64,000 nucleotides of DNA from Sphingomonas hengshuiensis (GTDB taxonomy: Bacteria; Pseudomonadota; Alphaproteobacteria; Sphingomonadales; Sphingomonadaceae): contig QFNF01000009.1 of the NCBI GenBank assembly GCA_003240755.1, forward strand, positions 1-64,000. The letters run 5' to 3'. Each line of letters starts with the position of its first letter. Position 1 is the stretch's first letter. This document shows positions 18,890 to 26,327 of this stretch, one piece after another. The translations under genes and the position numbers were made by a program. Below the pieces are notes generated by a model. The model ran no database searches, was not told where the DNA came from, and saw nothing but the letters and a program-made list of their open reading frames with translations.

Positions 18890-20377
18890 ATGATACGCGA
18901 CATCCTTATTATCGGTGGCGGCATTAATGGCTGTGCGGTCGCACGCGAGGCCGCGCTGCACGGACTCGACGTACTCCTCGTCGAACGTGACGATCTGGCA
19001 AGCCATACCTCAGCCGCCTCGACCAAGCTGATCCACGGCGGCCTCCGTTATCTTGAACATCGGGAATTCGGACTGGTTCGGGAAGCGCTGGCCGAGCGAG
19101 AGCGCCTGATACGTGCCGCGCCTCACCTCATCCGGCCCATGCCATTCATACTTCCCCATTCGCCCGGAATTCGGCCATGGTGGCTCGTGCGGGCCGGACT
19201 GTATCTATATGATGCGCTCGCCTGGGGCACGAAGCTCCCGGGGTCACGGGGGCTGCGGGCCTCGGACACGATGTACCGCACGCCGCTGAAAGGCGACGTC
19301 CGCGGTTTCGTATATTGGGATGCGTTCGTCGACGATGCCCGGCTCACCTTGGCCAATGCCGTGGATGCAGCCGAGAATGGCGCCGAAATCCGCACCCGGA
19401 CGACGATGGAAAGCGCGCGTCGCCAGGACGGACTATGGCAGGTGCAACTGTCCGATGGACAGAGTATCGCAGCACGCGCCATCGTCAACACTGCAGGCCC
19501 GTGGGTTACCGACGCGATACAACGGCTTGGATTGAACAAAAAGTCCAATGTCCGCCTTGTCAAAGGCAGTCATATAGTCGTTCCCAAACTATATGACGGT
19601 GATCATGCCTATATCTTCCAGTTGCCTGACCGGCGCATCATATTTTCCATCCCATGGTTGAATGATTACACCCAAATCGGAACGACGGATATTGCCGTTC
19701 GTGACCCCGGTGACGCACAGATCGATACACAGGAAACCGCGTATTTGTGCAATGCGGTCAATACATATTTCAAGACCCATATAACTCCGACGGACGTCGT
19801 CGACAGCTGGTCCGGCATTCGCCCACTATATGACGATGGAATTGCGGAAGCGAGCGGAGTCACCCGCGACTTCGTGCTGGAACTGGACCGATCCGCCCCT
19901 GTTCTCCTCAGCGTGTTCGGTGGTAAGATCACGACCGCACGCCATCTGGCTGAAAAGGTGATGGAGAAACTGGGACCAGAACTGGGATTTGCTCCGCGCA
20001 TCGTCACCCGTGACCGCCCCTTCCCCGGCGGCGACATGGCGAGCATCGACGGTTTTAGCAGAGACATGCACGCGCGCTTCGCATTTCTCGGAGAAGCGAG
20101 ACTGATGCGTATGATCCATGCCTATGGCACACGCCTTCTCGACCTGCTGGCAGATGTCGATGACATCGAGGATATGGGCGCAGATCTAGGCAATGGACTT
20201 ACGGAGCGCGAGTTGCGCTGGATGCAGGCACATGAATGGGCCTGCACCGCCGAAGACGTGCTGGACCGTCGCAGCAAGCTGCGCCTTGGCGGGGAGCCGG
20301 AACTAGGCTCGTGCGTGACGCGAGCGATGGAGGCGGAACCCGGGCCGATACAGGATGGCTTGACGGCGCCCGCCTAG
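18890..20377 (+). CDS. glpD: Aerobic glycerol-3-phosphate dehydrogenase
   Basis: A 495-residue FAD-dependent dehydrogenase. The dinucleotide-binding site IIGGGINGCAVAREAALHG lies at residues 7-25, followed by SAASTKLIHGGLRYLEHREF, both hallmarks of GlpD. VNTAGPWVTDA, RLVKGSHIVVP and SVFGGKITTARHLAE are also typical of the family. It oxidises sn-glycerol-3-phosphate to dihydroxyacetone phosphate at the inner membrane and passes electrons to quinone. It is transcribed away from the sugar operon, converges on the export genes, and seems unrelated to polysaccharide synthesis. No glp repressor or kinase gene is near it. Confidence 0.93.
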   Translation: MIRDILIIGGGINGCAVAREAALHGLDVLLVERDDLASHTSAASTKLIHGGLRYLEHREFGLVREALAERERLIRAAPHLIRPMPFILPHSPGIRPWWLVRAGLYLYDALAWGTKLPGSRGLRASDTMYRTPLKGDVRGFVYWDAFVDDARLTLANAVDAAENGAEIRTRTTMESARRQDGLWQVQLSDGQSIAARAIVNTAGPWVTDAIQRLGLNKKSNVRLVKGSHIVVPKLYDGDHAYIFQLPDRRIIFSIPWLNDYTQIGTTDIAVRDPGDAQIDTQETAYLCNAVNTYFKTHITPTDVVDSWSGIRPLYDDGIAEASGVTRDFVLELDRSAPVLLSVFGGKITTARHLAEKVMEKLGPELGFAPRIVTRDRPFPGGDMASIDGFSRDMHARFAFLGEARLMRMIHAYGTRLLDLLADVDDIEDMGADLGNGLTERELRWMQAHEWACTAEDVLDRRSKLRLGGEPELGSCVTRAMEAEPGPIQDGLTAPA

Positions 20378-20518
20378 CGGGTGCGCAGGACCGAAAGGGT
20401 CGTGGTGGCACCGTTGTCCATCATCCCGACCCGTTTATCGACGGCCGATGAACGTGCGTTCGCCCAGATGGGTTGTCCATATGCCTGCGAACCATGCAAC
20501 AGGCGATCGCTTCGATCG

Positions 20519-21772
20519 TCAGCGATTTTCTTCGACGGGATGCAGGATAACCCGGCTTATCTGTCCCGACACGCCCTGCATCTCTGTCGCCGGCCGCACG
20601 ACAAGGCGCAGCATCTGGGATCGGCAATTTGCGTCGACGTTGAAATTGCCTCCGAAATTTCCATTCTTCTCGGCGGAATTGGGCAGGTTGACGCGACCGA
20701 TCTCGCGACCGTCCGAACACGTCAATATCCAGTAAGGCTGATCGCTCTGGGCTACGGCAAGCCCGGAACTGCTACCCTCCAGGCGATACTGACCTTGCGG
20801 AAGCCATTGCAACTGCTGAAGTACGATACCGCCAACCGTCGAAGGCACAGAAAAATCGAACACGCCGCCCTGTGCGGTGCGCTGGATCGTAGCGGTAATG
20901 CCCGTATCGTTCATGACCGGAATCCAGTCGAACTCGGTAGGCGCCTTGAACTCGGCCAGAAAGTTCGGATCACGTGACCGACGTCGATCGACCCCCGCGC
21001 GGAACGTCCGGTAATAGGACCAGGCTTCGTCAAACGCTCCCTTGGCGACAAGGGCATTGACGACACCCGCCTTGGCAACGTCCGGCACGGCTATCCCACG
21101 GGCACCGAGCATTTGCAGGAAGGCCGCGCTGGTCCTTGGGTTACTCTTCTGGCCAGACAGATGGTATATGAACGCATCGCCCCAGGGCGGCTGCATCGCA
21201 TAGGTCGATATCAGCGCACGCGCGATCACCGGATCGGCAATTGCTTCCGACAGGATGGGGAAAAGCAGTTCGGGTGCTTCGCGCGACGTGCGTAGTGCGA
21301 TGTCGTAATTTCGAATGGCGCCGGGAACGTCGTTGCGTTGCACCGCATCCTCGATCATCCACAACCGCGCTGGCAGCTCGCGCCGCGACAGCCGATCGGA
21401 ATGGTCGAACAATCGCCTTGCTGCCGCGCTGTCGCCCTTCAATTGCGCCGCAAGCCCGAGCACGGTGACTGCAGATGCAGCCAGGGGTTCATCGCGCAGC
21501 GCGCGATGCGCCAGCATGTTCGCTCGCGGGCGCTCTGCCGCATCGGCATCGTTTACGGATAGCCGCTGAGCCAGTTGCGCAGCGATCCGGCCATCCGACG
21601 GGTCCATCATATGGGCGCGTTCGGGATTTGCCTTGCTAATGGCAACGGCGAACGTCTGCGTGGTCGAAACATAGCCCAGCACCAGCGCAAGCGATGCCAG
21701 TGCGCCACGCAACACCCATTCACGCGGCGCAGTCTTGCGCAACCGTGCCTGACCGGACTGTCGCTTCGTCAA
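20519..21772 (-). CDS. Membrane-anchored TPR-like protein of the polysaccharide locus, TTG start
   Basis: A 417-residue protein of unknown function. One membrane segment (residues 20-44, GALASLALVLGYVSTTQTFAVAI) is followed by helical repeat-like sequence to about residue 270 (AAQLKGDSAAARRLFDHSDRL, WMIEDAVQRNDVPGAIRNYD), which suggests TPR folds. A C-terminal beta-rich domain (FDFSVPSTVGGIVLQQLQWL, YRLEGSSSGL) resembles a carbohydrate-binding jelly roll. The start is a TTG whose TTGA overlaps the stop of the kinase gene. The next ATG would remove the membrane segment, so TTG is favoured. Translational coupling suggests a role in export or assembly of the polysaccharide. Confidence 0.7.
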   Translation of the reverse strand: MTKRQSGQARLRKTAPREWVLRGALASLALVLGYVSTTQTFAVAISKANPERAHMMDPSDGRIAAQLAQRLSVNDADAAERPRANMLAHRALRDEPLAASAVTVLGLAAQLKGDSAAARRLFDHSDRLSRRELPARLWMIEDAVQRNDVPGAIRNYDIALRTSREAPELLFPILSEAIADPVIARALISTYAMQPPWGDAFIYHLSGQKSNPRTSAAFLQMLGARGIAVPDVAKAGVVNALVAKGAFDEAWSYYRTFRAGVDRRRSRDPNFLAEFKAPTEFDWIPVMNDTGITATIQRTAQGGVFDFSVPSTVGGIVLQQLQWLPQGQYRLEGSSSGLAVAQSDQPYWILTCSDGREIGRVNLPNSAEKNGNFGGNFNVDANCRSQMLRLVVRPATEMQGVSGQISRVILHPVEENR

Positions 21773-23976
21773 CGGTTGGCGTCCGCCTTTTCCCGTCCAT
21801 AGCCATAACCATATTCATAGCCATAGCCATAATGGGCCTTGCGCGCTTCGAACTTGGTGAGAACACCGCCAAGAATATGCGCATTTGCCGCAAGCAAACG
21901 CTGAAGCGCCGTCTTCACCAGGCTCGATCGGATGCCATGCGATTCCACCGCGTAAACTACGCCTTCGACGCGGCTTGCGATCAGCGGCGCATCGGCAAGC
22001 CCCATCACCGGCGGACTGTCGATCACGACATGGTCGTAATGGTCGAGCAGGCGTTCGATCAATATCTGCAGCCGGTTTCCGGTCAGCAATTCGGCGGCAT
22101 TGGGCGGGATCGGCCCGGCCGACATGGCGGTGAAGCCAAGGTCGCGCATCTGGAAGGTCAGCGCATCGATATTGTCTTCGCCGGCCAGGAAGTTGCTGAG
22201 GCCATGGTCATGGCCGACACCACCAAGATGGTGGATCGACGGTGAGCGCATGTCACCATCGATCAGGATGACCCGCCGCTGCACACGTGCCAGCATCGTA
22301 GCGATGGCCAGGGCCGTGGTCGACTTCCCTTCGGCCGGCCGGGTCGAGGTGACTGCAAGCGAGCGTGGCACACCATGTTCGGTGGTGAAGCCGAGACTGG
22401 TCTGAATGGCCAGATACGCATCGACGAGGTCCGACTTGCGGTCCAGCAGTGCCTCGCGCGGCTCGACATCCTTGACCTTTGGTACCGAGCCGAGCAGCGG
22501 CAGCCCAAGGCGCCGCTGAACCTCACCCGGATCGGCAATCGCTTCGTCCATCTGTTCCAGCGCAAAGGCGATTGCAGCACCCAGCACCAAACCGGTCAGG
22601 AGAGAGACGACCAGATTGATCAGTAGGCGCGGGCTGGACGGAACTTGCGGGACATCGGCGGTATCGACGATGGCGATGTTGTTGACGCCGACCCCGCCCG
22701 CAACGCCGATTTCCTTGAAGCGCTGCAGCAAACCGTCATAGAGCGCGCGGTTGGTATCTACCTCCTGCTGGTAGATATTGTACTGGATGCTGCGCCGCCG
22801 CACGTCGAGATAGCTCGACTTCAACTTTTCGACGCGATCACGGAGCGCATTTTCACGGTCGGCAGCCTGACGGTAATCGGCCTCGACCGAACCCGATACG
22901 CGCCCTTCCTCGCGAGCAATCGAGCGGTCGAGCTGATCGATCTGCGACTTGAGCGCGCGCGCCTGCGGATATTCAGGTTCAAACTGCACCATCAGACGCT
23001 GGTATTCCGCTGCCAGTTCGGCACGGCGTTGACGCAGATTGTTGATCGCCTGGTTCCGCAACGCTTCGCTGGACGCACCGGAACGGCCACCCTCGCGAAA
23101 CCGCGATTCCGCCTGAATCCGGTCGGCCGTCGCCTGACTGAGCGTTGCGCTCAATGCGGCAAGCTCGTCGGCAACGATCGAACGCTCCGCGGTCTTGTTA
23201 TCGCCGCTGCCCTGGCTGGGCAGGTTGATGATGCGCTGCTGCTCGGCATAGCCGACTAGCTGACGCTGCGATTCATCGAGCCGTTCCTTGGCCTGGCCCA
23301 GTTCGCGCTGCAGCAGGTTGCGACCATAGGACGTCGCCTGAACCTTGCGCTCGAGATTGGTCTGGATGAAATTTTCCGCCCAGACATTCGCGACCCGTGC
23401 GGAAAATTCCGCATCCGGGCTGGTGAAGTTGATTTCAACGAGGCGTGAAAGTCGCGTCGGTGCAATACCGACATACTTCAGCAGAACCTCACCTGCGATC
23501 CGCTGGCGCGTTGCGCGTCCGGCGGCTGCGTAACGTCCGTTTATTTCACGGAATGCCGGATCATCCTGATTGACGCCGAACCGTTCGAAAAATGCCCGGT
23601 CGTCGATCAGGCGCAGCTGGTTCGCAACCCGTTCGGCAAGCGTGCGGGAGCGCAGCAGGCCGTATTGCGTCTGGTAAAATTCCTGATCGGCAATGCTGGT
23701 TTCGCGCTCGACACCCTGGAAATTGGTAACCTGACTCGATTCACGCGAGATTTCGATTGTGGACGTCGCGGTATATTTCGGCGTCATCAACAATGTGGCG
23801 ATCAGCCCAAGGACGAGGCACGTCGCGGCCACGCCCAGAATGACATAGCGCCAGCGCATCGCGATACGCAGATACTGCCGGATAATCGGCATGGAATCGC
23901 CGGTGGTTGCCTGGTTCGGGTCGAACATCGGGGTCGAATGCATGCCGATCCGGGGCGTGGTGCTGACAAGGTTCAT
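21769..23976 (-). CDS. Polysaccharide co-polymerase/tyrosine autokinase (Wzc-like)
   Basis: A 735-residue fused chain-length regulator and BY-kinase. The N-terminal Wzz domain has a membrane helix (residues 42-66) and a long coiled coil (about 220-425), then a second helix (LLINLVVSLLTGLVLGAAIAF). The kinase domain has Walker A (RPAEGKSTTALAIA, near residue 550), Walker A' (VILIDGDMRSPSIH) and Walker B (HVVIDSPPVMG). The tail carries six tyrosines in YGYGYEYGYGYGR, the expected autophosphorylation cluster. It controls polymerisation together with Wza-like and Wzy-like partners encoded beside it. No Wzb phosphatase is seen in the window. Confidence 0.92.
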   Translation of the reverse strand: MNLVSTTPRIGMHSTPMFDPNQATTGDSMPIIRQYLRIAMRWRYVILGVAATCLVLGLIATLLMTPKYTATSTIEISRESSQVTNFQGVERETSIADQEFYQTQYGLLRSRTLAERVANQLRLIDDRAFFERFGVNQDDPAFREINGRYAAAGRATRQRIAGEVLLKYVGIAPTRLSRLVEINFTSPDAEFSARVANVWAENFIQTNLERKVQATSYGRNLLQRELGQAKERLDESQRQLVGYAEQQRIINLPSQGSGDNKTAERSIVADELAALSATLSQATADRIQAESRFREGGRSGASSEALRNQAINNLRQRRAELAAEYQRLMVQFEPEYPQARALKSQIDQLDRSIAREEGRVSGSVEADYRQAADRENALRDRVEKLKSSYLDVRRRSIQYNIYQQEVDTNRALYDGLLQRFKEIGVAGGVGVNNIAIVDTADVPQVPSSPRLLINLVVSLLTGLVLGAAIAFALEQMDEAIADPGEVQRRLGLPLLGSVPKVKDVEPREALLDRKSDLVDAYLAIQTSLGFTTEHGVPRSLAVTSTRPAEGKSTTALAIATMLARVQRRVILIDGDMRSPSIHHLGGVGHDHGLSNFLAGEDNIDALTFQMRDLGFTAMSAGPIPPNAAELLTGNRLQILIERLLDHYDHVVIDSPPVMGLADAPLIASRVEGVVYAVESHGIRSSLVKTALQRLLAANAHILGGVLTKFEARKAHYGYGYEYGYGYGREKADANR

Positions 23977-23987
23977 TGCTTCAGACC

Positions 23988-24698
23988 TTACTGCAGCACG
24001 GCGATGAGAGGCGCAGCCAGAAGCGGCGTCACGGAAACGAAATCGCGGAACAGGCGACGCTGCGGAGAATCGCCGACAACGATCACATCGTTGGCGTAGA
24101 CGGGCGGGTCATTATACGCCCCCCGCCGAATGGCAGCGATGTTATAAAGCCCGGCAAGGCGCTGCGTGCCGACCGTGCGCAGGATGACGACGTCATCCTG
24201 CTTCGCAAATTCGGACAGCCCCTTGGCGGAGGCGATGACCCGCATCAACGTCATCTGATTGGTCACGGGATAGAGGCCGGGTTCCACGACCTGGCCATCG
24301 ATTGTCACGACCTGACTGACCGAACTCTTGATGTTCACCGTCACCTGGGGGTTGCGGACATAACGCGCGCGTAGCGCCGCCTCGATCAGACCACCGAGTT
24401 CCGAGGCGGTCTTGCCCCGCGCGTCGATCGTACCGGCCAGCGGCATCGCGATCCGGCCGCTTGCATCGACCTGCATCTCACGTCCCAGATCGGGTATTCC
24501 GAACACGTCGACTTCGATCGTATCCAGCGGACCGATCAGGGCCGGGCGATCTGCGGCAGTAAGATCGTTCCGGTTCGGCGGCGGCAATTCGCCGCTCCCT
24601 TCGATCACGGTCAAGCTCCCGGTCGAGCGGATAGGTTCGGGCGAACCACAGCCGGCAACCGCGAAAGCCAGGCATATAATGGGAACGGAGATGCGCAT
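23988..24698 (-). CDS. Polysaccharide export lipoprotein (GumB/Wza-like)
   Basis: A 236-residue outer-membrane export protein. The lipoprotein signal MRISVPIICLAFAVAGCGS has its lipobox at AGC. The poly-export domain follows (LIGPLDTIEVDVFGIPDLGREMQVDASGRIAMPLAG), then an SLBB-like domain (VTIDGQVVEPGLYPVTNQMTLMRVIASAKG). At this length it resembles GumB or GelD and lacks the long C-terminal part of E. coli Wza. The frame is open 90 codons further upstream, but the ATG at 24698 starts the signal peptide. It lies 11 bases before the kinase gene. Confidence 0.9.
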   Translation of the reverse strand: MRISVPIICLAFAVAGCGSPEPIRSTGSLTVIEGSGELPPPNRNDLTAADRPALIGPLDTIEVDVFGIPDLGREMQVDASGRIAMPLAGTIDARGKTASELGGLIEAALRARYVRNPQVTVNIKSSVSQVVTIDGQVVEPGLYPVTNQMTLMRVIASAKGLSEFAKQDDVVILRTVGTQRLAGLYNIAAIRRGAYNDPPVYANDVIVVGDSPQRRLFRDFVSVTPLLAAPLIAVLQ

Positions 24699-24736
24699 GC
24701 GCGTTGAATATCCGCGAAAAAAGAGAACCGTGCGCC

Positions 24737-26119
24737 CTATAGGTCTATGACCCGCCGCGGTAAAGCAGCGTGCATTGCCACTTTTGCTCCACGGGCCAAC
24801 CAGAAGGCTGCAAGAACGAGAACTGCCATGATCGTGGGTGTACGCGCCGGATAATCGGTAAGGCTGGCCACCAGGATCAGGAAGATGATCGCCGAACCGA
24901 GCCGGGCGAGTATCACCTCCGTATTCGGGGCGACCCTTACGACACGAATGCTGGCAAACAGCCACCATAGGATTGCTGCCGCCAGCAGCAGCATTCCGGG
25001 TAAGCCGCCATCGAGCGCAACGCCCAGAAAGTCGTTATGCGCTTGATTGAAATAAGTGAATTTCAGCAGGTTTCCAGGCTCGTGAATACGGAAAACCGGA
25101 TCGAACCCCCCCATGCCCGATCCGAACGGCATATAGGTCTGGATCATCGACATCACGACCGGCAGCGCCCGGCGCCGCATGTCGGTCCCGGTTTCGACAT
25201 CCAGCAGGCGATCGATCGAGTCAGCACGCTCGGCGGTAAAGCTCAACCAGACGAACCCGGCCAAAACAATTGCTGCCACCACGATGAGCGTCGGCAACAC
25301 CCATGCCGGCAGGTGGGCAAACCGGCGGCGCAGCGCACGACCGATCAACGTCAGTGCCAATGCCAGCGCCAGCGCGCCAACGAACATCCCGCTACGGGAT
25401 CCGGTGGCAAGAATGGTCAGAACGAATAGCAGAACCAACGCAGCCGCCACAGGGCCACGCCATTTCAACGCCTTGTGATCGAGAAATGCCCAGACGGGCG
25501 CGACAAGACAACCAAGTGCGACAAACAGGGCCAGATGGTTGCGATTGGCAAAGATCGCACTGACTTGACCAGGCGTGTCGTTCAGGAACGGACTGTTGAA
25601 TCCGGCCCCGGAGAATTGCAGCAATCCCAGGAACACGGCGGCTGCGATCATGACCAACAGCATATTGGGCAACCACGAACGGGTTCGCTCGCTGGCCTGC
25701 GTCAACAAGACCAGCATCGTCGCAGGCACGATCAGCGATGCCAGTGCATTGCGCGTGGCACCGGGCGTCATCGTCCAGGGACGCCACGTGACAGGCTCTC
25801 CCGGTATCACCAGGATATCGCGACCTGGCAGCGCTTGCCACCATGCCGGCGGCAACGGCACAAGCTGCAACAACGGCAACGCGATAGCTGCGCATAACAA
25901 TGCCATGACCGGTCGGACACCGGCCATTGCCGGCCGCGGCCCCAACAGGATCGCGAACACCAGGAGTAGCCAGCTTCCCGCGCGAACGAAAACCTGTCCC
26001 AAGGTTTCGGCCCGGGACGCCCCGCCCATCACCCACAGCAACGCAAACATCGCTATCATCAGTACGAGCGAGATATCGGGTCGGAAAGGCGACCGTAAGG
26101 CCGAACGCGGAGGAGCCAT
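24737..26119 (-). CDS. O-antigen ligase/Wzy_C family membrane protein
   Basis: A 460-residue protein with about twelve membrane segments. The large periplasmic loop around residues 300-370 contains MSMIQTYMPFGSGMGGFDPVF and FTYFNQAHNDFLGVALDGGLPG. The G-S-G-x-G-G-F and AHN-x-x-L features are typical of the Wzy_C (WaaL/O-antigen polymerase) family. It may polymerise or ligate the polysaccharide. Since a separate Wzy-like gene lies in the sugar operon, the two may act on different polymers or have divided roles. The ATG at 26119 is preferred, and 26170 is an alternative. The longer frame upstream runs into the divergent promoter region. Confidence 0.82.
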   Translation of the reverse strand: MAPPRSALRSPFRPDISLVLMIAMFALLWVMGGASRAETLGQVFVRAGSWLLLVFAILLGPRPAMAGVRPVMALLCAAIALPLLQLVPLPPAWWQALPGRDILVIPGEPVTWRPWTMTPGATRNALASLIVPATMLVLLTQASERTRSWLPNMLLVMIAAAVFLGLLQFSGAGFNSPFLNDTPGQVSAIFANRNHLALFVALGCLVAPVWAFLDHKALKWRGPVAAALVLLFVLTILATGSRSGMFVGALALALALTLIGRALRRRFAHLPAWVLPTLIVVAAIVLAGFVWLSFTAERADSIDRLLDVETGTDMRRRALPVVMSMIQTYMPFGSGMGGFDPVFRIHEPGNLLKFTYFNQAHNDFLGVALDGGLPGMLLLAAAILWWLFASIRVVRVAPNTEVILARLGSAIIFLILVASLTDYPARTPTIMAVLVLAAFWLARGAKVAMHAALPRRVIDL

Positions 26120-26327
26120 AGCAGCGCAATAGTGAATTAGTGGGCCGTAAGAAACTCCATATAGCGGCATTTTCAACGGGCACGCTTCAGGTAAGGGCCA
26201 TTGCGTGCAAGGTGCGCAGCCATATTGGTGCACCCGACATATTATTGTATACTTATTGATATGTTGGATAGTTTTCCGAACAGGGTGCGATGGTGGTGTT
26301 TCACCTGATCCCATCGGAGATTGCCAG

